This document shows, piece after piece, positions 23,212 through 32,385 of a stretch of DNA of 64,000 nucleotides. Location of the stretch: positions 3,162,001 through 3,226,000 of the forward strand of contig NW_024468249.1 in NCBI RefSeq assembly GCF_002104995.1, in the 5' to 3' direction. Made by a program: the position numbers and the translations under genes. Position 1 is the stretch's first letter. Each line of letters starts with the position of its first letter. Source of the stretch: Linderina pennispora. Lineage: Eukaryota; Kickxellomycota; Kickxellomycetes; Kickxellales; Kickxellaceae. The notes beneath the pieces were generated by a model. It was not told where the DNA came from. It ran no database searches and worked only from the letters and a program-made list of their open reading frames with translations.

Positions 23212-24405
23212 TGTGCAAATATATGAAGGAGTGGATAGTGGTGTCAGGAAAGGAGAAAAGGGATGTTTTGAGATATAATTGAACAAGAGGGAAGAGCATT
23301 GCTTGTTCCAGTATGTAACGGCTTGGTGGCGGGCTGGGAGGCAATAAATACCTAGCAAATAGCCCTCTTCAAGTTGGCAGCCCCATTCTCTGCCTCGTCT
23401 ACAATACTCCAAAATACTTTTCTAGCCATTATTGGAACCGTACGCTATGTATGGACATACCCCTTTGTATAGTTCCTCTAAAAGTGGCTTGCATACAAAT
23501 AGGCTGTATAATTCGGCAGTTGGCTTGCGGCTGGCGAAGGCTTGGGTTGGTGAGGGCCGTAGAGGCTGCATACACTATTGTCGAACATTTCCCATTACTG
23601 TCTGCAGGTGATAATGACTATGCGTGTGATGGATGTTTATCTTTACCATGCCGTAGCCAGACATGCTGCATCGTGAGAGGACGCATAAATGCAATAGCTG
23701 TGACATTGTGATGCTGTTAGTCAGATATCTATCTATTGTTGGACCAGTACTTCAAGCTATCTATTGATGGTGGTTTCAGATACTCCTGTAGATATATTGG
23801 CTTCATGGAGGGAAGTGTCTGACCCAAGTTTATCTTGAGCAGGGTTCATCGATCTCTTCCACAGGTATCAGTTCTGATTGCATGAACAATACCCTCTGGC
23901 GACAACACCCGAACCACATATGCAGTGGTTTTTGTTCTCAATTCATGACACTCGCCATTATCCCTATTTCGCAGAATGCCACCTGGCATCCAGCCTGACG
24001 GTTGGTGGTGCTCTATTATCAAAGCATCCGACGCTTCACCTCTTTCCAAATATGAACTGTGCTCAATCTGTGCTCGATGTACATGGCCGCGTGCAGCTGA
24101 CGTGCAAATGATCCACCTCCTTGTCCTGTTTTGGAGTACGGCTATTTTTCGCATTTCTATAAGCGAGTTCCACAATGCCCCTTTTGGTCAGCCGGTATTG
24201 CCCTCTACATTCATAACAGAAAAGAAAAGAGAAAGGGATGTTGGTTATCTTTTCTCGTGTGCAATTTATGCAATGCATATGACATCCATAGCAGCGATGG
24301 TTGGTGCTGTCAGACGACTCGGTGGAAACAAGCGTACTACAATAACAAAGAAAAAGTATGTATTGCGGAAAATGATTGAAATGTGTATGAATTTGCAGAG
24401 GAATA
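23212..24405. other. 1.2-kb spacer, no supported gene
   Basis: This spacer holds the promoter of the minus-strand CoA ligase and the 3' end of the transporter. Short frames of up to about 150 codons on both strands show no recognisable product. Confidence 0.45.
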
Positions 24406-25776
24406 TCAGTTGCTCTTGTCGGCATTAATAGCATCCCTGAGAGCAATAGCGCCGTCCTTGGTGCCCAGCACCATGGCTAGGAGACCTAGACAAAGCATAA
24501 CGACGCCAACGATGTGCTGCCACCAGGGAATCCGCTTAAAACCATACAGTTTCCAGTAGAACAGAATGGGCTCGATCAAGAACACGCATCCGGTGGACAA
24601 GGCGCCAACAAGGGTCATAACTTCTGAAAAATACGGGATGGCCATAGAGACACCCATGAGCGCACCGATCAGCAGGGTGCGCGAGCCAGTACGTGCAATC
24701 CGCTCCTTCCACTTGCCCATGTACTGCGGCGTAATCTTAAACGACTTCTCAATCTCCATCGACAAGGACGTCATGAGCACGGGCACGGCGACGATTACAT
24801 GTATGACGATCAGAATCTGGGCGGCTACACTCGCGGCGCCACGCGGCAAGTTGTCAAGCATCGGCGAGACCGTAAGATGTCCGTAGGCGTGATATCCAGC
24901 GGCGCCACAGAGCATGTAGAAGCTTGTGATCACAACCATAGCACACACCGACACGTACGGCCAGTGGCGCGGTGTACGCATGCTGCCCTCGATATACGGA
25001 TAGATGGCATTGCCAGCGAAGGCAAACGAGAAGGTAGCCAGGGCAGTGGGTACACCGCCCCAGTGCACAAACATGTGTGTGATCGTTGTGCCGTCGACAA
25101 CAGCGTGCGGGTTATCGGTGGGAATGGGGCCCTGGGCCAAATACGGCTTGTGGAAGGCAATGCCGACAGCGATCAAGACCACGACGATACTGCTAAGGAG
25201 CCCAAACATGCTGATAATGGCCGTCTCAGCCATTTGCTTCAGGCAGACGTATGGCACCCACATGATGAAGGTGCAGATGAACATCCAGAACTTCTTATCC
25301 AGCGTAACGCCCGTCGGCACCAGCAGCGTGTGGATCGTTGTGCCAGACAGGATAATGTACAGGCAGCACGTGCCGAAGCAGTACAGGGCGTGGAAGAAAT
25401 ACGCGAAATACCGGCCTGGCTTGCCGAAGCTGGCCTGGCCAATGTCGACAAATCCGAGAAGACGCTTGCCGGGCACGGCGTGCAGACAGCGGATGGTGAT
25501 GATGGCGCTGAATACGGCGATCAGACCGCAGATGCCCATGACAATGAGGCCGATCCAGCCGCCGCGTGCCAAGACATAGGGAAGCTGGAGGGAGCCGGAT
25601 CCCAGGACCTGGCCGGTCATGTTGAAAAAGGCGCCAAGCGAGGAGCTGGTGCGCTTGATGTGCCCGTCCTCGTCGGCCGCCTTTGTTGATGCATTAGAGT
25701 GCATATCAATGTCAGCCTTGGCATCTGGGCTGTAGATTTCCTTGGATGCGACCGGGGCGGAATCCACAACGTTCAT
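24406..25776 (-). CDS. amino acid/auxin permease (AAAP) family transporter
   Basis: This is an intact frame of 456 residues. The start at 25,776 (MNVVDSAPVAS) is preferred over an in-frame ATG at 25,863 because of its context and because the extra residues look like leader. After an acidic hydrophilic N-terminus of about 55 residues, SSLGAFFNMTGQVLGSGSLQLPYVLARGG opens the first membrane span, and about 11 hydrophobic helices follow, including ATFSFAFAGNAIYPYIEGSM. That block is typical of the fungal AAAP group that includes the Neurospora neutral amino acid permease type and vacuolar AVT transporters. These proteins move amino acids by proton coupling at the plasma membrane or vacuole. The exact substrate and location are not visible. 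The gene is free of frame breaks. Confidence 0.88.
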   Translation of the reverse strand: MNVVDSAPVASKEIYSPDAKADIDMHSNASTKAADEDGHIKRTSSSLGAFFNMTGQVLGSGSLQLPYVLARGGWIGLIVMGICGLIAVFSAIITIRCLHAVPGKRLLGFVDIGQASFGKPGRYFAYFFHALYCFGTCCLYIILSGTTIHTLLVPTGVTLDKKFWMFICTFIMWVPYVCLKQMAETAIISMFGLLSSIVVVLIAVGIAFHKPYLAQGPIPTDNPHAVVDGTTITHMFVHWGGVPTALATFSFAFAGNAIYPYIEGSMRTPRHWPYVSVCAMVVITSFYMLCGAAGYHAYGHLTVSPMLDNLPRGAASVAAQILIVIHVIVAVPVLMTSLSMEIEKSFKITPQYMGKWKERIARTGSRTLLIGALMGVSMAIPYFSEVMTLVGALSTGCVFLIEPILFYWKLYGFKRIPWWQHIVGVVMLCLGLLAMVLGTKDGAIALRDAINADKSN

Positions 25777-26846
25777 TAGCACAGGTGTTCTGCGTGATAA
25801 TATAGAAAGGGGCCAGGGACTATAAGGAAAGAAGTAGTTTACTTGAAGAATCGCGATTCCCAAGTGGGAAGCATGTGCATTTTATATGATCTGGCGGCTG
25901 ACCGCCCCCTCTCCTCCCTCTCCCCAAGAAACGGTGGTGCAAGCATTTGTATGAGAGAGCCGGTTCCGCTTATTTTCCCCTACTCTAAGGGGTGACATGT
26001 TGGAACACACAGTCGCAAAAGGCAATTCTGTCATATCGTTGGTCTTGGTGTGGCCGCAAAGGCAATCTCCAAACGGCAAGCGAAAGAAAAAGGAGAATAT
26101 TGGACAGACCCCAAACACCTGATATGGACTGATTTGGGGGTGGATGGTACAGGAAGCTGCGTTATTCTGGTACACGCCCTCCCACTCGCCCACCTGTAGG
26201 ACCGAGCTTCGCGTGGCATGGATATATCTGCTTGGATCGGTCCTGGGCGGGTCACGACGTCCTTCGGGGCCCATCCCTCTACACTACATCTAGTGAAAAG
26301 GAGCGATGTGTATAAATATGCTGGATCGGGCAGTGGTCGGTTTGCAATGGCTGAGTAGTACAAGGATAGATCCGCCGAGAAAATCTAAAAGGTAGGGAGT
26401 AGTGGATTTGCAAATATGTTGTAGAAAAAATAGCTGTTTAGGTGCACAGCAGACGTAATGTCATTCGCTCGTTCATGGAAAAGGTCTCCCCCCCACTTCA
26501 CAGCTTCGTTCCTCCAGGAAGAGCAGCGGCATAGTCTGGAATGATGTGTAACACGGAGCGAGACAAAGCGCAGCGTGAGAATCTCTCATACGCTAATGCG
26601 AGCCACAAGGCCCTATATGGCAGTGCGCTACAGTGCGTCCAGACCGGCCGTGCAACATGGCCATCTCGCTCGTTTGTTATCGGGCAGGCATCGCGGAGGA
26701 TCCAGGGCAGCTATGACATCGTTTACAATTCGGTAATTTGAAAAGCCCGTGATTTGAAACGATAAACAGAATCCTTTAATTACTAGGCGAGGGCTTCGGG
26801 CTATGTGGCGGGCCAGCATCACGAGCACCCCCCCCAACAGATCACC
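25777..26846. other. 1.1-kb spacer, promoter of the AAAP transporter
   Basis: No supported gene is present. It contains the upstream region of the minus-strand transporter and the 3' flank of LSC1. Frames of up to 130 codons lack domains. Confidence 0.45.
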
Positions 26847-28143
26847 TTAGATGAGGCCCTCCTCGACCATGCGCTTCCGCATCAGGACACCCATCTGGGC
26901 GGGGCTCTGGGACACCAGCACATTGGCCTTCTCCAGGGCCTTGATCTTGTCCTGGGCGGTACCCTTGCCGCCGGCAATGATGGCACCAGCGTGGCCCATG
27001 CGACGGCCAGGCGGGGCAGTCAGGACCGGCAATGAACGACACGACGGGCTTGGGCTTCTCGCGGGTCAGGTTGTGCTGGATCAGGAACTCGGCAGCCTGC
27101 TCCTCAGCCGATCCCACCGATCTCACCGATCATGACAATGCCCTCGGTGGCCTCGTCTGCGAGGAAGACCTTGAGGCAGTCAATAAAGTTGGTGCCGTTG
27201 AACGGGTCGCCACCGATGCCCACGCACAGGGTCTGGCCGAGGCCGGCCTGGGTCGTCTGGTTGACAGCCTCGTAGGTCAGGGTACCGGAGCGCGACACAA
27301 TGCCGATCTTGCCGAACGCTGTGGATATGGCCGGGCATGATACCGATCTTGCACGCGTCGGGGGCGATGATGCCCGGGCAGTTGGGGCCCACCAGGCGCG
27401 ACTTGGACTGGGTCTTCAGGGCCTGCACCACGCGCACCATGTCCTGCTGCGGGATTCCCTCGGTAATGGCAACGATCAGGCCGATCTCGTTCTCGATGGC
27501 CTCGAGGATGGCGTCAGCAGCGAAGGGGGGAGGCACGTAGATGGCAGTGGCGTCGGGAGACGCCTGCTGCACGGCGTCCTTGACGGAGCCAAACACAGGC
27601 TTGTCCAGGTGGGTCTGTCCGGCCTTCTTCGGTCGACACGCCGCCAATGACGTTGGTGCCGTAGGCAATGGCCTGTCCGGCATGGAAAGTGCCCTACAGA
27701 TAAACAAAAGCGCGGTTTAGATAGGAGGGGGACAGGACCGACTACGGGCTGAAAAAACCATGCGAGGCCAATCGCACTGCTGGACGGGTTGGGGGCGTGG
27801 AGAAAAGCTTCCTTTTTGGCCTGCAAATCCCTATTCGCCAGTAGCAAGCCCTCATGTGCTGGCGTGTGCGCTGCAGCCAGAGAAAAACACTACAGCGGCT
27901 CCTTACCTGCTTGCCAGTGAAGCCCTGGATGAGAACGCGGAGTGTCCTTGTTGATCCGGAGGTTCTTCACGGTGTCCTCGTACGAGCGGCGGGCGGCCGA
28001 CGTAGCGAAACCAGCGCTGCGAGGCTACAAATTCACAACAGGCATAGAGCGAGATTTAGACGCAAACACCAGCGAGATTGCCTGAGCCTGAATTCGGGAA
28101 GCTTACCAGTGCGGAGCGAGCGTGCAACAGACGAAGCAAACAT
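26847..28143 (-). CDS. LSC1: succinyl-CoA ligase alpha subunit, mitochondrial (three exons, frame breaks)
   Basis: Exon 1 (28,107-28,143) starts [12 protein letters not shown], an Arg/Ser-rich mitochondrial presequence. An intron at 28,025-28,106 (GTAAGC to TTTGTAG), exon 2 (27,907-28,024) and an intron at 27,694-27,906 (GTAAGG to CTGTAG) follow, then exon 3 to the TAA at 26,847. Diagnostic blocks are [56 protein letters not shown] and [16 protein letters not shown], the last holding the histidine that is phosphorylated during catalysis. The enzyme interconverts succinyl-CoA and succinate with nucleotide phosphorylation in the TCA cycle, as a heterodimer with the beta subunit. Six frame breaks (near 28,012, 27,927, 27,637, 27,322, 27,118 and 27,028) are each closed by skipping one base, giving the canonical protein. 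For an essential enzyme this points to sequence errors. Confidence 0.95.
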
Positions 28144-28569
28144 TTGTTCTATTTGGAAAAAAAAGTGAAAGAGAAGCGAAGAGTGCAGATAAAGAGCGAA
28201 GAAGACGTGAGAACGGAAAAGGCCTGCCCAGCTTGTCGGCAGTCCAGGTCGAAAGCTTTTGCGTGTTCGCTCTAGAGCGGCCAGTGGAACTGTTGGTGAT
28301 AAGGAGATTTTTTTGCCGGGATTGGAAAGAGGGAAATGCTCCGAGTGACGAACGCGGTCACATCACGTGTGACTATCAGCCTAATCATTGGCTGGAGCAC
28401 AGCACCGGCCACGTGATGTGGTCCCAGGTCCCAGGTCCCAGGTCCTGGCAACCAGCCCAGCCCATCGACGGCGCGGCACTGGTGCCAGACACCTGCTTAT
28501 CAAGCATATGACAGTATCGGAATTTACGAGTCGGAAAAGATAATAGGAAGAAAAAAGGAAGTCAGCAAA
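28144..28569. promoter_or_regulatory. LSC1 promoter with two E-boxes flanking a CCAAT box
   Basis: This 426-base spacer lies between the LSC1 start and the 3' end of HAP5. CACGTG occurs at 28,364-28,369 and at 28,410-28,415, in inverted context (ATCACGTG and CACGTGAT). Between them, at 28,387-28,391, is ATTGG, the reverse of CCAAT. The first E-box sits inside a dyad with arms GTCACA and TGTGAC (28,357-28,373), the second inside CCAC/GTGG (28,409-28,421). bHLH factors (Cbf1-like) and the HAP complex are the known readers of such sites. Occupancy is inference. Confidence 0.5.
28421..28447 (+). repeat. CCAGGTC tandem repeat
   Basis: The 7-base unit CCAGGTC is repeated three times, with a partial fourth copy, next to the E-box/CCAAT group in the LSC1 upstream region. 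Confidence 0.75.
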
Positions 28570-29584
28570 CTAGGCCTGCTCGTTCTGGTCGGCCTCGGCC
28601 TGCATGCTCGCCAGGTCCTGTGGCAGCGAGCCCCCCATCCTCTGCTGGATCTGGGCTGCCAGCGGTGCACTGTCGTTGACAGAAGAGGCCTGTGGCGAGC
28701 CAAAGCCAGGCTGCAGTGCCTGGCGCTGGAACCACTGCAGCTGCTCCCGCTCGATCTGCTGGTAGTACGCGTTGCGTTGTTCTGGGGTGGCCGTCGGCGG
28801 AGCGGCTACGGGCGGGAACCCCGGCACATCAACCAGGTGCTGAGCGTAGTATTGTTGAAGAGTCGGGTCGTTGTAGTACTGTGCTGCCGACTGCTGCACC
28901 TGGCTGGGCGTGCCTGGCTGCGCTACCGCTGGCTGCGCCTGCTGGGCGAGGCCTGGCTGCGCTGCCTGCGGAACCTGCTGTGAAAGCTCGGCCACCGACG
29001 GCGTCTGCTGCTGGGGCTGCTGCGGGGCTGCTGCTGGCTGTGCTGGCTGTTGCTGCTGCTGGGGAGCTGCTGGCGCAGGCGTCTGGCTTGCACCACCAGC
29101 AGGCTCCTCCTTGGCAACGGCGGCAGCAGCGGCGTTCTTTTTGTTGGCGTACTCCTCTCTGGGCACAACGTCAATCAGGAAATCAAACATCTCGCTGCGC
29201 TGGGCGGCGAACGACACGTCCTGGCGCTGCAGTGTCCGCCGCTTGTTCTCCTCGGCGTTCATCCACGAGCGCTGAGTGATCTCGGTAATGAAAATCTCGC
29301 ACGCCTTGGAAAACAGAATCGGCGCTTCCGCTGAGATCATCTGCACCTTGACGTCGGGATCCGACTTCATGACCTTCTTGATCCGCGCCAGCGGCAGAAG
29401 ATGGTTCTTAAAGTCAGGCATGTTGTCTTCAATGCTCGCCATGTGCGATGTCCAGAACTTGCTCTGGAACTGCTGCAGCGCCTCGGGCGAGTTTATTTGC
29501 CCGCTTGCAAAGTTCGTCGGGATCGTACTGGGCCCTGGAAACATCGGTGCCGGTGACCGCCTTGGCTGCGTGGGCGCTGGCGAC

Positions 29585-29630
<46 letters not shown>

Positions 29631-29745
29631 GGTGCTGCACAGCTGCTACCGCGTTGGCAATGGACTGCGAATGGTACTCAGTGTCCGGGAGATTGAATTG
29701 CCCCAGCGAGTCACCTGCTGTTCCGTCTAAATTCTGGCCGTTCAT
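28570..29745 (-). CDS. HAP5: CCAAT-binding factor subunit HAP5 / NF-YC
   Basis: This is an intact 391-residue frame. A histone-fold of the NF-YC type lies near residues 115-195: LPLARIKKVMKSD, then ISAEAPILFSKACEIFI, then FDFLIDVVP at the end of the fold. The core is flanked by glutamine-rich sequence, as in animal and fungal NF-YC proteins: a run of 15 Gln near residues 40-54 and a long Gln/Ala/Pro-rich C-terminal half that may act in transcription activation. The protein pairs with HAP3/NF-YB, and the dimer recruits HAP2/NF-YA to bind CCAAT. In yeasts the complex controls respiratory and iron-dependent genes. It lies directly downstream of LSC1 in the same direction. No frame breaks are seen. 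Confidence 0.93.
29584..29628 (-). repeat. CAG/CAA trinucleotide repeat in HAP5
   Basis: Fifteen glutamine codons, fourteen CAG and one CAA, lie in the N-terminal coding part of HAP5. Such tracts are prone to length change. Confidence 0.9.
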
Positions 29746-31365
29746 TCGAAACTACTGGAAATATAAAAATACGCTTAATAGAAATTCGGAGGGTTGAAGG
29801 GGAATAAGAAGTGGACGAGGGTCCAGTGACGAACGCGCGTTGATTGCCTCTTTCCCCGCGGGGCTGGAATCGAAAAAGAGTACAAAAATGGGCGTGGGTG
29901 ATTTCCTATCTTGGATTTAATCACGACCTAGCATCATCACTGCCAAGCCTGCACGTCACCATTATATGTCTTGCAGGCGGGAGTGCAGGTGGGGCCGAGA
30001 GCAGCTACGGCCGAGGAATATCCACCCCAGCACTTATTGTGTGCCATCAATGGATAGTCTATGTGCATTACCAGCACACCCAGCAACCAAATGCTGTCAG
30101 CTGCCTCTATCTACAAATATAAACCGGGGACGATAAGCCAGATATAGTGGTAGTAATCATTGCAAGAGAATAATAAAAAGATTGGACGGACTGTATCTTA
30201 CTGGTTATAATATGTCTCGGAGCAGAGTCTTCGAACGCCCAGCATATTAAATCAAACAATATCACACAGATATGTATTGTGTACAACTGCTGTTGAACCA
30301 TTCACATAGTTACCCATCCTTTCAAGTGTGGGCTATCACCACTTGATCTATTATCCAAACATTGCTGCTGCATAAAAAATCTGACGAATTCAGCATCAGC
30401 TATCCTATATAAATTGCCAGTACATCCTTAGGTTAGCTTGTTCCTCATTCAACTCTATATTGCATCTTGTCATCATACCGCTTGTTTTTCTGAATATTCA
30501 CCATGTCCCTCGAAGAGACCGAGCCAAGCAGGAATTTTGGAAAGATGTTATATTTAACAATAAAGCCTGTGCTCTGCAGCAGCATTTTGGAAAGGAGAGA
30601 GAGAAATAGCAACATTACTTCCTTTAATGAATCACGCCACTTGCTTTGGTAGTTCGGAGAGCGCTCCATATTTTATCAGGGAATCTATGGTCCTGGCAAC
30701 TACCGCTTTCCAGGCATAATCTCTGGCAATTAAGCAGCTGTATGAGGCAACGAAGAAAATAAATGAGTTGGAGGAGTTACTTGATTCATGTAAACCAAAT
30801 ATCAAGTCAACCGCCTATGGTAAAAGTGTAAAGGGGAATGCTAGTAAGATTGAGTACCACTCTGCATAGGATGGGAAACGCACATATCTTCAGTAGGAAA
30901 GTTAAAAATAACTTCTCTCACTCTCGAGACCCTTTGATCTGGGCCGAGTCTTAAGCCGCAAGTTAGAATTTCAAAGCTGGAGCAGGTTATCCTTGGCACA
31001 TTTCCAGAGTTCCAGACTCAAGGATCTTGTAATACCCATCTATTAAGGACATTCAAATGTCATTCTGTTTTACTGGGAATACCCTCAATGTCGCTACCTA
31101 GCTGACAAGACTGCTGTGAGTAAAAAAACAACTGCGAATCTCCATGGTACTCAATAAAAAGTCAGTGTATCTACACCCAATGGCCTTTGTCGGCCTTAGA
31201 CTAGCCATTGTGTTGTTATCAATGTTCAGATACTTTCCAGACTTGGTGTGCGGCAATAAACCTAGATTTCCGTATAAAGACCACAGTTTTCACGTAGGTT
31301 TCTTCTACAGACATCATCCGCACCACATTCATTGACACCACAGAAGAATCAAGAAATCTAAAATA
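29746..31365. other. 1.6-kb AT-rich spacer with coding relics
   Basis: The stretch from about 30.1 to 31.3 kb is clearly more AT-rich than its surroundings. Apart from the relic listed separately, I see no gene. Its first 200 bases hold the HAP5 promoter; its last 100 bases precede the small gene at 31,366. Confidence 0.5.
30503..30868 (+). pseudogene. possible decayed gene with coiled-coil segment
   Basis: An ATG in good context (CACCATGTC) at 30,503 follows TATATAAAT about 95 bases upstream, but its frame (MSLEETEPSRNFGK) stops after about 50 codons. Further on, another frame encodes AIKQLYEATKKINELEELLD, a heptad-like segment, before stops. I read this as a relic of a coiled-coil protein gene with an intact promoter. 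It could also be chance. Confidence 0.3.
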
Positions 31366-31770
31366 ATGTCGTACGAGGAGGACCAGCTAACCAAGACACT
31401 CCAGAGGATGGTGAAGTGGCAGTACGAAATAGATAGAAGCCGCTATGACTTGAATGAGTGGGGCCAAAAATACTACGACAGCAAGCATGCGCAATCTGCA
31501 TATCACAACCAGCACGGGCTCAATGCATATCTGGCAGACAATATAAAGCAGACCGAAGAGCTGCAGTGGGAGGTCGGTAATGCCAGGAGAATGGTTAATA
31601 AAAAGCTGGAGGAGGTACACGACAAGTTCCGTGAGTTGGACGAAATGGTTGCATCGGACCCGCAGCATATCGTTGGCACACACGAGGATCTGTGGACAAA
31701 GACTGCCAAAGGCAGGGCGACCAAGTCCATCGAAGTGCTTACCCAGTACCGGGTCTTGAAGAGGAGCTGA
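31366..31770 (+). CDS. small charged coiled-coil protein, unknown
   Basis: This is an intact 134-residue frame (MSYEEDQLTKTL to YRVLKRS) with a sensible start context and G/C-biased third positions. The sequence is highly charged, almost free of proline and glycine, and has heptad-like spacing through residues 45-95, so a helical bundle or coiled coil is likely. No signal peptide or membrane span is seen. I do not recognise the family. It lies 137 bases before tubulin cofactor A in the same direction. The proximity alone does not assign a function. Confidence 0.6.
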   Translation: MSYEEDQLTKTLQRMVKWQYEIDRSRYDLNEWGQKYYDSKHAQSAYHNQHGLNAYLADNIKQTEELQWEVGNARRMVNKKLEEVHDKFRELDEMVASDPQHIVGTHEDLWTKTAKGRATKSIEVLTQYRVLKRS

Positions 31771-31907
31771 GCTGATATATGCTGGCTCCCAATTTCCCAA
31801 TCGAGCCGGCGAGCCACAGCCAGGTCCTGAATCATAAACCGTTTCCGTCACCTTTTGTTGTTTGTCTTTTCTCTTCCCTTGCGCTTATTACATAGAAATT
31901 TCAAATA

Positions 31908-32232
31908 ATGTCAGCACAGGCACGGCAGCTCAAGATCAAAACTGGCGCAGTGAAGCGGCTGATCAAGGACAAACAGTGCTACTTGGTGGAAGCGGAGTCG
32001 CAAAGAAAGCGCATTGCCGAGTACGAAGCGCGCAATGCGCACGAGGCAGACGTGCGCAAGCAGCGGGAGGTGTTGACGGAGACCCTGGCGATGGTACCGG
32101 ACACGGAGCGGCGGATCCGTGCGGCCATGCAGGATCTGGAGAACCTCCTTGCGGTAGCCGAACGATGGGGAGGCCGTGGAAGAAGCTCGGGCGGCAGTCG
32201 ACCTAGCCAAGGCGGCGCTGGCGCAACAGTAG
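31908..32232 (+). CDS. RBL2: tubulin-specific chaperone A (cofactor A)
   Basis: The start at 31,908 gives MSAQARQLKIKTGAVKRLIK, matching the family opening QLKIKTGVVKRL. The following heptads and VPDTERRIRAAMQDLENLL match the three-helix bundle of TBCA/Rbl2. A frame break near 32,160, closed by skipping one base, leads to the expected C-terminus (DGEAVEEARAAVDLAKAAL) and the TAG at 32,230-32,232. This gives about 107 residues, the usual size. Without the correction the frame runs on into 3' UTR sequence. Cofactor A binds free beta-tubulin during tubulin folding and buffers it in the cytosol. The MAPKKK start lies only 153 bases downstream on the same strand. Confidence 0.9.
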
Positions 32233-32385
32233 AGTTTTTCTGTTGGCAATATATTGGCCAAACTAGCTTTGGCTGGGTGTGCTTTTTGGGAGGCCACAAG
32301 ACCCCTTGGCTTTGGAAATTTCTCATTTCCCAATTGGAAGGCTTTTTTTTTGTATACGTGTAATTTCTTCAAGCTATTCTTTTTA

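Noticed and set aside
24799-25689. 296-codon plus-strand frame opposite the AAAP transporter
   Set aside because: It is hydrophilic and repeat-like, a codon-bias shadow of an intact membrane transporter.
27760-28511. Plus-strand frames opposite LSC1 exons and in its promoter
   Set aside because: They overlap LSC1 exons and introns with canonical splice sites and have no recognisable product.
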